Notes: generated from the letters alone by a model not told the origin. A stretch of 64,000 nt of DNA from Nocardioides luteus (GCF_000960475.2 NZ_JZDQ02000013.1:78945-142944), one strand, 5' to 3'. Positions 27,923 to 38,291 are shown, counted from the first letter of the stretch. Numbers and translations: made by a program.

Positions 27923-29653
27923 ATGGACAAGCAGTACGACTACGTGATCGTCGGCGGTGGTTCCGCGGGCAGCGCCCTGGCCGCGCGCCTCAGCGAGGAT
28001 CCCGCTCACCGCGTCCTGGTGCTCGAGGCCGGGCACAGCGACTACAAGATCGACCCGTTCGTGCACATGCCGGCGGCCCTCCCCTTCCCGATCGGCAGCA
28101 AGCTCTACGACTGGAAGTACGAGACGGACCCCGAGCCGCACATGGGCGGCCGCAAGGTCTACCACGCCCGCGGCAAGGTCCTCGGTGGCTCCAGCTCGAT
28201 CAACGGGATGATCTTCCAGCGCGGCAACCCGCTCGACTACGAGCGCTGGGCCTCGGACCCGGGCATGGAGACCTGGGACTACGCCCACTGTCTGCCCTAC
28301 TTCAAGCGGATGGAGTCACGGCACCTGGCCGACGGCAGCTCCGGCGCCGACGACTGGCGCGGCGGCGACGGCCCGCTCCACCTCGAGCGCGGCAAGTGCG
28401 AGAACCCGCTCTTCGGGGCGTTCTTCGAGGCCGTCCAGGAGGCCGGCTACCCGCTGACCGACGACGTCAACGGCTACCGCCAGGAGGGCTTCGCTCCCTT
28501 CGACCGCAACGTCAAGCGCGGCCGCCGCTGGTCGGCCGCCCGTGCGTACCTGCACCCGGCGAAGAAGCGCCCGAACCTCACCGTGCAGACCTTCGCCTTC
28601 GTCGAGAAGATCCTCTTCGACACCACCGGCGAGACCCCGCGCGCGACCGGTGTCGAATACACCCGCGGCGTGGGCCGCGCCGCCCGCCGGCACACCGTCC
28701 ACGCCGGTGAGGTGATCCTCTGCGGCGGCGCGATCAACACCCCGCAGCTGCTCCAGCTCAGCGGCATCGGCGACCGCGAGCTCCTCGCCGAGCACGACAT
28801 CCCGCTGGTCCACCACCTGCCCGGCGTCGGCGCCAACCTCCAGGACCACCTCGAGGTCTACATCCAGTACGCCTCGAAGGAGCCGGTCTCGATCGCCCCC
28901 GGCCTCGCCTGGCACCAGCGCCCGAAGATCGCCTTCCAGTGGCTCTTCCAGCGCAAGGGCCTCGGTGCGACCAACCACTTCGAGGGTGGCGGCTTCTGTC
29001 GCTCCAACGAGGACGTCGACTACCCCAACCTGATGTTCCACTTCCTGCCGATCGCGATCCGCTACGACGGCAGCAGCCCGACCGAGGGTCACGGCTACCA
29101 GGTCCACATCGGCCCGATGTACGCCGACACCCGCGGCTGGGTCCGGATCAGGTCCAAGGACCCGCGCGTGCACCCCTCGATGCAGTTCAACTACCTCTCG
29201 ACGCCCACCGACCGCAAGGAGTGGGTGGAGGCGATCCGGGTGGCCCGCAACATCCTCAACCAGCCGGCCTTCGCGAAGTACAACGACGGGGAGATCTCGC
29301 CCGGACCGTCCGTGGAGACCGACGAGGAGATCCTCGAGTGGGTCCGCAAGGACGCCGAGACCGCACTGCACCCGTCGTGCACCGCGGCCATGGGCACCGG
29401 CGAGATGGCCGTGACCGACCCGCTCACCATGAAGGTGCACGGCACCGACGGCCTGCGGGTCTGCGACGCCAGCGTCTTCCCCTACGTCACCAACGGCAAC
29501 ATCTACGCCCCGGTGATGATGGTGGCCGAGAAGACCGCCGACCTGATCCTCGGCAAGACCCCGCTGCCCCCGTCCGAGGTTCCCTTCTACAACTACCGCG
29601 AGGGCAGCCCGCTCGACCCCGAGCCGGCGGTCAGGACAGGTGAGCCGGCATGA
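27923..29653 (+). CDS. betA: choline dehydrogenase (GMC oxidoreductase)
   Basis: 576 residues. FAD motif [23 protein letters not shown] signatures [18 protein letters not shown] and [15 protein letters not shown], and the C-terminal catalytic pair in HPSCTAAMG and the Asn region [12 protein letters not shown]. It oxidises choline to betaine aldehyde at the membrane. It follows betB by 17 bp and overlaps the ATPase gene (ATGA), tying oxidation to uptake. Confidence 0.9.
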   Translation: MDKQYDYVIVGGGSAGSALAARLSEDPAHRVLVLEAGHSDYKIDPFVHMPAALPFPIGSKLYDWKYETDPEPHMGGRKVYHARGKVLGGSSSINGMIFQRGNPLDYERWASDPGMETWDYAHCLPYFKRMESRHLADGSSGADDWRGGDGPLHLERGKCENPLFGAFFEAVQEAGYPLTDDVNGYRQEGFAPFDRNVKRGRRWSAARAYLHPAKKRPNLTVQTFAFVEKILFDTTGETPRATGVEYTRGVGRAARRHTVHAGEVILCGGAINTPQLLQLSGIGDRELLAEHDIPLVHHLPGVGANLQDHLEVYIQYASKEPVSIAPGLAWHQRPKIAFQWLFQRKGLGATNHFEGGGFCRSNEDVDYPNLMFHFLPIAIRYDGSSPTEGHGYQVHIGPMYADTRGWVRIRSKDPRVHPSMQFNYLSTPTDRKEWVEAIRVARNILNQPAFAKYNDGEISPGPSVETDEEILEWVRKDAETALHPSCTAAMGTGEMAVTDPLTMKVHGTDGLRVCDASVFPYVTNGNIYAPVMMVAEKTADLILGKTPLPPSEVPFYNYREGSPLDPEPAVRTGEPA

Positions 29654-30759
29654 CCATTCGGACCACGGACACCCAGAGCCCCGACATCCCCGGAGCTCCC
29701 GACGCGGCTGCCGGCAGTCAGCCCGCCCTCAAGGTCGAGGGCCTGTGGAAGATCTTCGGCGCCAAGGCCGACAAGATCATCGGCTCCGGCGACGCGGAGC
29801 TGTCCCGCACGGACCTGCAGGCCAAGACCGGCTGCGTCGCCGCGGTCAAGGACATCTCCTTCGAGGTCCAGCCGGGCGAGGTCTTCGTGATCATGGGCCT
29901 GTCGGGGTCGGGAAAGTCCACGCTGGTCCGGCTGCTCAACCGGCTCATCGAGCCCACCGACGGCAGCGTGGTCATCAACGGCGAGGAGATCACCTCCGTC
30001 TCGTCCGGCAAGCTGCGCGACATGCGGCGCCGGCACATGGCGATGGTCTTCCAGCACTTCGGCCTGCTTCCGCACCGCAAGGTGATCGACAACGTGGCGT
30101 ACGGGCTCGAGGTCCGCGGCGAGAGCAAGGCCGAGCGCCGTCGCCGGGCCCAGGAGATGGTCGACCTGGTCGGCCTCTCGGGCTACGAGAACTCCTTCCC
30201 CGACCAGCTCTCCGGCGGCATGCAGCAGCGCGTCGGGCTGGCCCGGGCGCTCGCGGTCGACCCGCAGGTGCTCTTCTTCGACGAGCCGTTCTCGGCCCTC
30301 GACCCGCTGATCCGGCGCGACATGCAGGACGAGATCGTGCGGCTGCACCACGAGGTCGGCAAGACCATGGTCTTCATCACCCACGACCTCCAGGAAGCCA
30401 TCAAGCTCGGCGACCGGATCCTCATCATGCGCGACGGCGAGATGGTGCAGTGCGGCACCGCCGCCGAGATCGTCGCCCACCCGGCCGACGACTACGTCCG
30501 CGACTTCGTCAGCGAGGTCCCGAAGGGGCACGTGCTGACGCTGCGGTACGTCATGCAGCCCGTACGTCCCAGCGACTCCCTCGAGGGACCCGCCATGGAT
30601 CCCGACACGGTCGTGTGGAAGGCCGCCCGCGCGGCCCTGGCCTCCGCCCATCCCGTGCGCGTGGTCGAGAACGGCGAGCTGATCGGCATCGTCGACGACG
30701 AGGCGATCCTGCGCGTCGTGGTCGCCGAGGAAGAGCCCGGCACGGAGACTGGGGAGTGA
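29650..30759 (+). CDS. proV: glycine betaine/choline ABC importer ATPase
   Basis: 369 residues of ProV/OpuAA type. Walker [10 protein letters not shown], signature LSGGMQQR, Walker [14 protein letters not shown], and H-loop [12 protein letters not shown]. The start of the domain has the insertion seen in ProV proteins ([20 protein letters not shown]). A CBS-like C-terminal tail is present. It is coupled by ATGA to betA. Confidence 0.9.
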   Translation: MTIRTTDTQSPDIPGAPDAAAGSQPALKVEGLWKIFGAKADKIIGSGDAELSRTDLQAKTGCVAAVKDISFEVQPGEVFVIMGLSGSGKSTLVRLLNRLIEPTDGSVVINGEEITSVSSGKLRDMRRRHMAMVFQHFGLLPHRKVIDNVAYGLEVRGESKAERRRRAQEMVDLVGLSGYENSFPDQLSGGMQQRVGLARALAVDPQVLFFDEPFSALDPLIRRDMQDEIVRLHHEVGKTMVFITHDLQEAIKLGDRILIMRDGEMVQCGTAAEIVAHPADDYVRDFVSEVPKGHVLTLRYVMQPVRPSDSLEGPAMDPDTVVWKAARAALASAHPVRVVENGELIGIVDDEAILRVVVAEEEPGTETGE

Positions 30760-30764
30760 GTGGC

Positions 30765-32810
30765 ATGTCCACATCGACGCTCGAACGTCCCGCCGCCGGC
30801 GGCGGGACCCACCGGGACCCGGAGCTGTCCGGGTCACCGGCGCTCGCGACCCTGCGCCGCCACTGGCGCGCGGCCTCGCTGCTCGGCGTGCTCGTGGTGT
30901 GGGTGGTGGCCTGGGCGATCTTCAAGGACCAGTACACGCTGGTGATCGGGGGCTCCGCCCGCACACCGGTCTTCGACTGGCTCGGTGACCGCAGCGCGTG
31001 GGTCGAGCAGGCCGCGTCGAACGGCAGCAACCCGTTCATCAACCTCGCGGGTGCGATCGCCGATCTCGTCGACAGCGTGTTCGGGTGGCTCCAAAGCCTC
31101 TTCACCGTCGCCCACTTCCCCCGCCCGCTGCCGCAGATCGGCTGGCTCGGCACCATCGCGGTGGCCGCCCTGGTGGCGTACGCCGCGGCGGGCTGGCGCA
31201 CGCTCGCGCTGGTGGTGCCCTGCTTCCTCGCCTTCGGCGTGCTCGGCTACTGGAACGACGCCGTCGACCTGCTGATCGTGACGTTCTTCGCGGTCGTGGT
31301 CTCGTGCCTCGTCGGCATCGCGATCGGTGTCCTGATGGCGCACAGCCGGCGCGTGTCCGCCTTCGTCACGCCGATCCTCGACGTGATGCAGACGATGCCG
31401 CCGTTCGTCTACCTGCTGCCGATGAGCATCCTGTTCGGGATCGGCCCCGCGGCCGCGGTGATGATGACGCTGATCTACGCCGCGCCGCCGGTCATCCGGA
31501 TCACCGCGCACGGCATCCGGTCGGTCTCCGGTCCGGTGATCGAGGCGACCGACTCGCTCGGGCAGACCGGCCTCCAGCGGCTCTGGAACGTCGAGCTGCC
31601 GATGGCCAAGCGCACGATCATCGCCGGCATCAACCAGACCATGATGGCGGCGCTGTCGATGGCGACCATCGCGGCGTACATCGACAGCCCGGGCCTGGGC
31701 CAGCCGGTCCTCGACGGCCTCAAGCGCGGTCAGCTCGGCACCTCGTTCGTGGCCGGCATCGCGATCGTGATCATGGCGGTCATGCTCGATCGGTCGATGA
31801 CCGCGGCCGGCTTCCGTGCCGAGCTCGCGGCCCGTGCCGGCGAGCGGGGTGGCCCGTTCCGCCGCGTCGGCCTGGCGGTCGCGACGGTCGGCACACTGGT
31901 CGCGCTCTACCTGTCCCACAACTACATCTGGGCCAACGAGTTCCCCGCCCAGCCCGACCTCGGGACGCCGCTGCGCAACGCGGTCGACCGGTTCGGCGAG
32001 TGGCTGCGTACCGACCTGTCGCACCTGACCGACGGCATCCAGCGCGGGTTCACCGACTACGGGCTCAACCCGATCCAGAGCCTCTTCGCGGACTCCCCCT
32101 GGTTCGTGACGGCAGCGGCCATCCTGGCGATCGCCGCGGTGGTCGGTGGCCGGCGCGCCGCTGTCGCCACGGTCCTCTGCCTCGGCATGATCCTCGGCCT
32201 CGGCCTGTGGAACCACGCCATGGAGACGCTGACCGCCTGCATCGTGGCGACCGTCGCCGTGGTGGTGCTCGCGGTGGTGCTCGGCGTGCTCATGGGCCGC
32301 AGCAACCGGGTCGACGTGGGCCTGCGGCCGATCCTCGACATGGGCCAGACGCTGCCGCCGTTCGTCTACCTCGTCCCGATCCTGATCCTGTTCGGCCCCA
32401 ACCGCTTCACCGCGATGCTCGCCGGTGTCGTCTACGCCGCGCCGGTCGCGATCAAGCTGGTCGCCGACGGCATCCGCGCCGTCTCCCCCAACACGATCGA
32501 GGCTGCCGAGATGGCGGGCTCCTCGACCTGGCAGATGATCACCAAGGTCCAGCTGCCGATGGCCCGCAGCTCCGTGCTGCTGGCCACCAACCAGGGCCTG
32601 CTCTACGTGCTGTCGATGGTCGTCATCGGCGGCATGGCGGGCGCCGGCGCGCTCGGCTTCGACGTGGTGACCGGCTTCCGCCAGTCCAGCGCCGTCGGCC
32701 GCGGCCTCGCCGCGGGCATCACCATCGTGCTCATCGGCATCATGCTCGACCGCATCACGACGTACGGCGCCCAGCGCGCCTCCGCCACATCCCCAGATTC
32801 GCGGGCCTGA
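30765..32810 (+). CDS. proW: glycine betaine/choline importer permease, two permease domains fused
   Basis: 681 residues, about twice the usual ProW length. Two homologous BPD permease modules follow one another: the first with ATDSLGQTGLQRLWNVELPM (about 265-285) and the second with EAAEMAGSSTWQMITKVQLP (about 580-600). Both contain MPPFVYLLP/LPPFVYLVP-type segments. A complete importer channel may thus come from one polypeptide. The ATG at 30765 follows a GGGGAG site. Confidence 0.88.
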   Translation: MSTSTLERPAAGGGTHRDPELSGSPALATLRRHWRAASLLGVLVVWVVAWAIFKDQYTLVIGGSARTPVFDWLGDRSAWVEQAASNGSNPFINLAGAIADLVDSVFGWLQSLFTVAHFPRPLPQIGWLGTIAVAALVAYAAAGWRTLALVVPCFLAFGVLGYWNDAVDLLIVTFFAVVVSCLVGIAIGVLMAHSRRVSAFVTPILDVMQTMPPFVYLLPMSILFGIGPAAAVMMTLIYAAPPVIRITAHGIRSVSGPVIEATDSLGQTGLQRLWNVELPMAKRTIIAGINQTMMAALSMATIAAYIDSPGLGQPVLDGLKRGQLGTSFVAGIAIVIMAVMLDRSMTAAGFRAELAARAGERGGPFRRVGLAVATVGTLVALYLSHNYIWANEFPAQPDLGTPLRNAVDRFGEWLRTDLSHLTDGIQRGFTDYGLNPIQSLFADSPWFVTAAAILAIAAVVGGRRAAVATVLCLGMILGLGLWNHAMETLTACIVATVAVVVLAVVLGVLMGRSNRVDVGLRPILDMGQTLPPFVYLVPILILFGPNRFTAMLAGVVYAAPVAIKLVADGIRAVSPNTIEAAEMAGSSTWQMITKVQLPMARSSVLLATNQGLLYVLSMVVIGGMAGAGALGFDVVTGFRQSSAVGRGLAAGITIVLIGIMLDRITTYGAQRASATSPDSRA

Positions 32811-32852
32811 GACCCGGCGATGTTCCACATCCCCATCCCGAGAGGCAACAGC

Positions 32853-33830
32853 ATGGAACTCAAGCGCCCGCGCACCGTCGCGGCTGCCCTGGCCGGACTC
32901 GGCCTGGCCGTCACCCTGACCGGGTGTGGCGGCGGGTCGATCCAGAACGCCACCTCCGAGAGCGACACCAAGTGCGACGACGACCTCAACGTCGCGATCA
33001 ACCCCTGGGTCGGCTACGAGGCCGACGCCCACGTGCTCGGGTACGTGGCCGAGAACCGGCTGGGCTGCAAGGTCAACTACAAGGATCTCGACGAGCAGGT
33101 CTCCTGGAAGGGCTTCGGCAGCGGCGAGGTCGACGTCGTCGTGGAGAACTGGGGTCACCCGGAGCTGCAGAAGAAGTACATGGCCGACCAGGGTGGTGAC
33201 GGCTCGGCCGTCGACTTCGGGTCGACCGGCAACGAGGGTGTCATCGGCTGGTACGTACCGCCGTGGATGGCGGAGAAGTACCCCGACATCACCGACTGGA
33301 AGAACCTCAACAAGTACGCCTCCCTGTTCAAGACCACCGAGTCCGGTGACAAGGGGACGCTCTACGACGGCGACCCGGGCTTCGTCACCAACGACGAGGC
33401 GCTGGTGAGCAACCTGAAGCTCGACTACAAGGTCGTCTACGCCGGCAGCGAGACCGCCCTCATCGAGGCGTTCCGCGATGCGGAGAAGAACAAGAAGCCG
33501 ATGCTCGGCTACTTCTACGAGCCGCAGTGGTTCCTCAGCGAGGTGCCGCTGGTCAAGGTCGACCTGCCCGAGTACAAAGACGGCTGCGACGCCGACGCCG
33601 CCAAGGTCGCCTGCGACTACCCGGTCTACGACCTGAACAAGGTCGTCTCGAAGGAGTTCGCCGACTCCAAGAGCCCGGCGGTCGACCTGGTCAAGAACTT
33701 CACCTGGACCAACGAGGACCAGAACCTCGTCGCGAAGTACATCGCCGAGGACCAGATGGACCCCGACGAGGCCGCCAAGAAGTGGGTCGACGACAACCAG
33801 GACAAGGTCGACGCCTGGCTGAAGGACTGA
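32853..33830 (+). CDS. proX: glycine betaine/choline-binding lipoprotein
   Basis: 325 residues with a lipoprotein signal (LAGLGLAVTLTGCGGG) and an OpuAC/ProX binding domain (INPWVGYEADAHVLGYVAEN, VVVENWGHPELQ, GVIGWYVPPWM). The Trp/Tyr-rich positions suit a cation-pi box for a quaternary amine. It is the last gene of the bet/import operon and is followed by a strong terminator. Confidence 0.88.
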   Translation: MELKRPRTVAAALAGLGLAVTLTGCGGGSIQNATSESDTKCDDDLNVAINPWVGYEADAHVLGYVAENRLGCKVNYKDLDEQVSWKGFGSGEVDVVVENWGHPELQKKYMADQGGDGSAVDFGSTGNEGVIGWYVPPWMAEKYPDITDWKNLNKYASLFKTTESGDKGTLYDGDPGFVTNDEALVSNLKLDYKVVYAGSETALIEAFRDAEKNKKPMLGYFYEPQWFLSEVPLVKVDLPEYKDGCDADAAKVACDYPVYDLNKVVSKEFADSKSPAVDLVKNFTWTNEDQNLVAKYIAEDQMDPDEAAKKWVDDNQDKVDAWLKD

Positions 33831-33857
33831 CCGCCGCCCGCACGAAGGAACACCCGA

Positions 33858-33893
33858 CGACGGCCCGGCCACCGACCGGTGGCCGGGCCGTCG
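33858..33893 (+). terminator. terminator of the bet operon
   Basis: A perfect 16-bp G/C stem (CGACGGCCCGGCCACC and its complement) with loop GACC, 28 bp after the proX stop. No T-run follows. Confidence 0.8.
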
Positions 33894-33934
33894 CGTACCC
33901 GAACGCATCTCGGAGCACCCACCAGGAGGAAACC

Positions 33935-34711
33935 TTGAGAATCGCATCCCTGACCACCGCCCTGCTCGCCGGCGCGGCCGTCGTCTCGCTGACGCTGCTC
34001 TCGCCGACCGGGTCGTCGGCCGCGACGAGCGCGACCGACGACACCTGCCCCGTGCGCGAGTACGCCATGGGCATCCGCTACCAGCAGTCGGCCCACGCCG
34101 CCGCGGCCCAGCTCCAGTCGTGGAGCATCGCGCAGGCCCGCCTGCGCAAGGCGATCGCCGACCACCCCGCCCAGCACGACCTCGCCGTCGTCACCGACCT
34201 CGACGAGACGGTCCTCGACAACAGCCCGCTGCTCGCCCGCGACCTCGAGGCGTGCCACACCTACACGACCTGGGACACCTGGTCGGACTGGGAGGTCAAC
34301 GGTCATCCGACGCTGACGCCGGGCGCGGCCGACTTCTTCCGCTACGCCGACCGGCACCGCGTGACGATCTACTACATCTCCGACCGGTTCGAGGAGAACA
34401 AGTCCTCGACGATGGCGACGCTGCGCGACCTCGGCCTGCCTCAGGTCACCTCGGAGCAGGTGCTCCTCTACGGCCCGACCAAGGAGCAGCGTCGCCAGGT
34501 CGCAGCCGCCGACCACGAGGTCGTGCTCCTCCTCGGCGACAGCCTCCCCGACTTCCACGCCGACTTCGACGGCGCCACCCCCGACCGCCAGGCCGAGCTC
34601 GTCGCCCGGTACGCCGCCCACTTCGGCCGCGACTGGGTCATGTTCCCCAACGCGACGTACGGCAGCTGGCGCAAGTCCCCGCTGAAGGCCTGGGACGAGC
34701 CGCTCCCCTGA
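33935..34711 (+). CDS. secreted HAD-family acid phosphatase (class B/P4 type)
   Basis: 258 residues. TTG start with an excellent AGGAGG site. A Sec signal (ASLTTALLAGAAVVSLTLLS) is followed by the HAD nucleophile motif VVTDLDETVLDNS, ISDRFEENK, LLLGDSLPDF and the FPNATYGSWR end typical of lipoprotein e(P4)-like phosphatases. It should release phosphate from organic phosphoesters outside the cell. Its place after the choline operon, beyond a terminator, suggests but does not show that phosphocholine is a substrate. Confidence 0.82.
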   Translation: MRIASLTTALLAGAAVVSLTLLSPTGSSAATSATDDTCPVREYAMGIRYQQSAHAAAAQLQSWSIAQARLRKAIADHPAQHDLAVVTDLDETVLDNSPLLARDLEACHTYTTWDTWSDWEVNGHPTLTPGAADFFRYADRHRVTIYYISDRFEENKSSTMATLRDLGLPQVTSEQVLLYGPTKEQRRQVAAADHEVVLLLGDSLPDFHADFDGATPDRQAELVARYAAHFGRDWVMFPNATYGSWRKSPLKAWDEPLP

Positions 34712-34733
34712 TCTGAAAAGGATCTCGAGCCGC

Positions 34734-34763
34734 GGCAACCCTTTGCAGTGCCGGTGACCACTA
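34734..34763 (+). promoter_or_regulatory. GGCAACC promoter-like element before the GH74 gene
   Basis: GGCAACC, 10 bp, CCGGTG, then ACCACTA. A second copy of this arrangement precedes the expansin gene (37169-37197). The layout resembles an ECF -35/-10 promoter, and an ECF sigma gene lies downstream in the same module. Confidence 0.55.
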
Positions 34764-34766
34764 GGG

Positions 34767-34800
34767 GGCGGATCAAGCGACGTTCGTCGCCTGATCCGCC
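34767..34800. other. long hairpin between HAD phosphatase and GH74 genes
   Basis: GGCGGATCA/TGATCCGCC and GCGACG/CGTCGC form a nearly perfect stem with one mismatch and a 2-nt turn. It may end the phosphatase transcript or form the 5' end of the xyloglucanase mRNA, since it lies just after the GGCAACC element. Confidence 0.5.
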
Positions 34801-34837
34801 TTCCTCCGGTGAATGACCTGCAAGGAGCACATCCCCC

Positions 34838-37147
34838 ATGAACAACCCCACGCCCCGCGTGCGCCGCGGGCGTCACCGCCGCCGCTGGATCGCCGCCGGC
34901 CTGTTGGTCGCCGTGCCCGCCGTCGTCGCCCCCGGCCTCGTGCTCGCGCAGGAGGACTCGCCGTCCACGACGGTCGACGGCAGCGCCGACCAGCAGCAGA
35001 CCTCCGTACGCAGTGGCGCGGTGCTCGAGGACAACGGCTCCGCCACCGCCGTCGGCACCGGCGTCCAGCAGCAGGAGCCGGTGGCGTCGGCCCAGCCCCA
35101 GACCGCTGGGGCCGGGTCGTACACGTGGAGGAACGCCCAGGTGGTGGGCGGCGGCTACGTCACCGGTCTGGTGTTCAACCAGAAGGAGAAGGGCCTGCTG
35201 TACGCGCGCACCGACATGGGCGGCGCCTACCGCTGGAACGCCGCGACCGAGCGGTGGATCCCGCTGACCGACTGGCTCGGCGAGAAGGACTGGAACCTGC
35301 TGGGCATCGACGCGGTGGCCACCGACCCCGTCGCCCCCAGACGGCTCTACCTCATGGCGGGCACCTACACCAACGACTGGGCGGGCAACGGCGCGATCCT
35401 GCGCTCCACGGACCGTGGCCGCACCTTCAAGCGCACCGGTCTGCCGTTCAAGGTGGGCGCGAACGAGCACGGCCGCGGGACGGGCGAACGGCTCGTGATC
35501 GACCCGGCCGACCACGGCACCCTGCTGCTGGGCAGCCGCAAGAACGGCCTGTGGCGCAGCACCGACTTCGGCGCGACCTGGCGACAGGTCTCCTCGTTCC
35601 CCGTCAAGAACGGCGCGAGCAGCGGCGCGGGTATCTCCTTCGTGACGTACGGCAGGGCCGGCAGCAGGACGATCTACGTCGGTGTCGCCGACTCGTCGAC
35701 CTCCCTGTACCGCTCCACCGACGACGGCCGCACCTGGCAGGCCGTGGCCGGGCAGCCCACCGGCCAGATGCCGCACCACGGTGTGGTCTCCGGTGACGGC
35801 TCGCTGTACCTGACCTACAGCAACAGCACGGGCCCGATGGACGCGACGGCGGGCTCGGTGTGGAAGTACACGCCGAAGGGCGGGGCGTGGAAGAACATCT
35901 CCCCGTCGCAGGGCAGCTACGGGTTCTCCGGTCTGGCCGTCGACCCGCGCACGCCCGCCACGGTGATGGTCACCACCCTCGACCGCTGGTGGCCCGAGGA
36001 CGAGATCTACCGCAGCACCGACGGCGGCGCGCACTGGAAGGCACTGGCCGGCAGGTCGAAGCGCAGCGCCTCCGGCGCTCCGTACGTCGGCACCCACACC
36101 GGGCACTGGATGACCGCCCTGGCCATCGACCCCTTCAGCTCCGGCCACGTGCTGTACGGCACCGGCAACGGCATCTGGCGCAGCAAGGACGCGAACGCCT
36201 CCGACAGCGGCGGCACCAGCCACTGGAGCTCAGGCGCCCGAGGTCTGGAGGAGACCTCGCTGCTGGACGCGATCGCCCCGCCCGGCGGCGCCACCGTCAT
36301 CACCTCCATGGGCGACCAGGGCGGCTTCCGCCACGGCTCCCTGACCAAGGTGCCCTCGGGGCGGCTGGCGAACCCGCTGATGACCAACAGCACCGACATC
36401 GACTTCGCCCAGTCCAAGCCCTCGGCGATGGTGCGGGTCGGCCATGGCGGCGATCAGGACGGCGCCTACTCCACCGACGGCGGCAGCACCTGGAACGGCT
36501 TCGAGGCGGAGCCGGTGGCCGACGCGAACGACGGCCATGTCGCGCTCGCGGCGGACGGCTCCACGATCGTCTGGACGCAGGCCGGCCAGGCGCCGTACCG
36601 CTCGACCGACAAGGGGTCGAGCTGGTCGAGGGTCACCGGCCTGGGCTCCGACGCCGTGGTCGTCGCCGACCGCTCCTCGGCCACGACCTTCTACTCACTG
36701 TTCGGCGGCACGCTCTACGCCAGCACCGACGGCGGCGCGACCTTCACCGCCCGCGCCACCAACCTGCCCTCCGGCCGGCTCACGGCCGTGCCCGGCATCG
36801 CCGGTGACCTGTGGATCGCCGGCAGCGGCAAGGGACTGCTGCACTCCACCGACGGCGGCCGCACCTTCGCCACGCTCCGGTCCGTGCAGTCAGCCTCCGC
36901 CCTCGGCTTCGGCAAGGCGAAGCCGGGCGCTTCGTACCAGGCCCTGTACCTGATCGGCACCGTCAAGGACGTGACCGGAGTCTTCCGCTCCACCGACAAG
37001 GGCGCCACCTGGCTCCGCGTCAACGACGACGCCCACCAGTGGGGCGCCATCGGCAGCGTCGGCGTCATCACCGGCGATCCCGACACCTACGGCCGCGTCT
37101 ACATCGGCACCAACGGACGCGGTCTGCAGTACGGCGACCCGTCCTGA
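34838..37147 (+). CDS. secreted GH74 xyloglucanase-type glycoside hydrolase
   Basis: 769 residues. An Arg-rich signal peptide (GRHRRRWIAAGLLVAVPAVV) and a short linker precede a two-propeller GH74 domain from about residue 95. The hallmark start YVTGLVFNQKEKGLLYARTD with catalytic Asp126 in TDMGGAYRW, a second acid Asp493 in MGDQGGFRH, and many BNR/Asp-box repeats (STDGGAHW, STDKGSSW) are visible. GH74 enzymes cut xyloglucan, a plant hemicellulose. No carbohydrate-binding module follows. AAGGAG precedes the ATG. Confidence 0.88.
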   Translation: MNNPTPRVRRGRHRRRWIAAGLLVAVPAVVAPGLVLAQEDSPSTTVDGSADQQQTSVRSGAVLEDNGSATAVGTGVQQQEPVASAQPQTAGAGSYTWRNAQVVGGGYVTGLVFNQKEKGLLYARTDMGGAYRWNAATERWIPLTDWLGEKDWNLLGIDAVATDPVAPRRLYLMAGTYTNDWAGNGAILRSTDRGRTFKRTGLPFKVGANEHGRGTGERLVIDPADHGTLLLGSRKNGLWRSTDFGATWRQVSSFPVKNGASSGAGISFVTYGRAGSRTIYVGVADSSTSLYRSTDDGRTWQAVAGQPTGQMPHHGVVSGDGSLYLTYSNSTGPMDATAGSVWKYTPKGGAWKNISPSQGSYGFSGLAVDPRTPATVMVTTLDRWWPEDEIYRSTDGGAHWKALAGRSKRSASGAPYVGTHTGHWMTALAIDPFSSGHVLYGTGNGIWRSKDANASDSGGTSHWSSGARGLEETSLLDAIAPPGGATVITSMGDQGGFRHGSLTKVPSGRLANPLMTNSTDIDFAQSKPSAMVRVGHGGDQDGAYSTDGGSTWNGFEAEPVADANDGHVALAADGSTIVWTQAGQAPYRSTDKGSSWSRVTGLGSDAVVVADRSSATTFYSLFGGTLYASTDGGATFTARATNLPSGRLTAVPGIAGDLWIAGSGKGLLHSTDGGRTFATLRSVQSASALGFGKAKPGASYQALYLIGTVKDVTGVFRSTDKGATWLRVNDDAHQWGAIGSVGVITGDPDTYGRVYIGTNGRGLQYGDPS

Positions 37148-37168
37148 CCCCGGGGCGGGGTGATGGGC

Positions 37169-37197
37169 GGCAACCTTTTCGGCTCCGGTGGCAACTG
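37169..37197 (+). promoter_or_regulatory. GGCAACC promoter-like element before the expansin gene
   Basis: GGCAACC, 9 bp, CCGGTG, then GCAACTG. Its order and spacing match the element before the GH74 gene. It lies 34 bp upstream of the expansin start. Confidence 0.55.
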
Positions 37198-37230
37198 CGC
37201 TGTGGAACGTCGACTTGATCTACCGAACGG

Positions 37231-38220
37231 ATGGGCATGAGGACAACGAATCACGGCGCGGCGCAGCCGCCGCGCAGTCACCGGCTGGCCATCGGCCATC
37301 CGCTGACGCTGCTGGCCGTCAGTGTGGTGGTCTGCCTGGCCGCCGTGCTCCTCGTCGGGGGCAGCACGGACGCCTGGCGTGCCACCGACGAGTCCGTCAC
37401 GGCTGCACCGTCCAGCGGCCCGGCCGATCCCGGCTCGCCGGCCGCGGCGCCCGACGCCGCGATCACGTCGACCGCATCGACTCAGCCGCCGGTCACGAGC
37501 CCGTCGCCGTCGCCCCGCCGTACCCGAAAGCCGTCGCCCGCCGGCACGCCGCGCACGCCTTCGAGCGCCCCGCGCACGGACTCCGCGGGGTCCACCGGAT
37601 CGTTGGCCGAACGGATCAAGCCCGGTATCCGCTACCGGGGCGTCGCAACCGCCTACGAGGCGGGTGACGGGAACGGCGCCTGCCTCTATGGCCCGTCCGA
37701 CGACCTCATGATCGCGGCGATGAACCACACCGACTACGAGTCGGCCAGGGCATGCGGTGCGTACGTCCGGGTACGCGCCGCCAACGGGGCTTCCATCACG
37801 GTGCGGATCGTCAACGAGTGCCCGCTGCCCTGCGAGCCCGGGCAGCTCGACCTCAGCCAACAGGCGTTCGCCAAGCTCGCCGATCTCTCCGTCGGCCGGC
37901 TCCCGATCACCTGGAAGCTGCTGAGCCCCGCCGAGATCGGCACCGTCTCGATCCGGTACAAGGCCGGGTCCAGTCAGTGGTGGTGCGGTATCCAGGTGAT
38001 CGGCCACCGCAACCCGGTGGCCGCGCTCGAGGTGCGGACCAGCAACGGCTGGCGCAAGCTGCACCGCACCGACTACAACTACTTCCTCGCCGAGGACGGC
38101 AACGGCTGCGGCCGATCGATCAGGATCACCGACATCTACGGTGAGCGGCTGACCATCGGCGGGATCGCCCTCGAACCGGACGTCGCGCAGCCGACCGGGG
38201 TCCAGTTCGCCAGGCACTGA
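37231..38220 (+). CDS. bacterial expansin (EXLX1-like)
   Basis: 329 residues. A membrane anchor or signal (about 24-47) and a Pro/Ser/Thr linker lead to the two expansin domains. Domain 1 is a double-psi barrel with GVATAYEAGDGNGACLYG and catalytic-site Asp207 in GQLDLS. Domain 2 has the cellulose-binding tryptophans W250-W251 in SSQWWCGIQV, then HRNPVAALEV and YNYFLAEDG. Expansins loosen plant cell walls without hydrolysis. An alternative ATG is two codons downstream. It belongs to the same module as the xyloglucanase. Confidence 0.9.
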   Translation: MGMRTTNHGAAQPPRSHRLAIGHPLTLLAVSVVVCLAAVLLVGGSTDAWRATDESVTAAPSSGPADPGSPAAAPDAAITSTASTQPPVTSPSPSPRRTRKPSPAGTPRTPSSAPRTDSAGSTGSLAERIKPGIRYRGVATAYEAGDGNGACLYGPSDDLMIAAMNHTDYESARACGAYVRVRAANGASITVRIVNECPLPCEPGQLDLSQQAFAKLADLSVGRLPITWKLLSPAEIGTVSIRYKAGSSQWWCGIQVIGHRNPVAALEVRTSNGWRKLHRTDYNYFLAEDGNGCGRSIRITDIYGERLTIGGIALEPDVAQPTGVQFARH

Positions 38221-38291
38221 CAGTGGATGGCGCTGCTACGCTCACGCCGCTTGTTAACGCGCACATCGCAGGGAGAGGGCAACCGCCGGAG

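Noticed and set aside
30834..33947. A long minus-strand open frame across the betaine importer.
   Set aside because: Same reason: it is the mirror of the permease and binding-protein genes, whose domains are clear on the plus strand.
38278..38290. A third GGCAACC, just before the ECF sigma start, which could suggest autoregulation.
   Set aside because: It is only 7 bp before the chosen ATG and lacks the CCGGTG partner at the right spacing, so it cannot serve as that gene's promoter in the same way.
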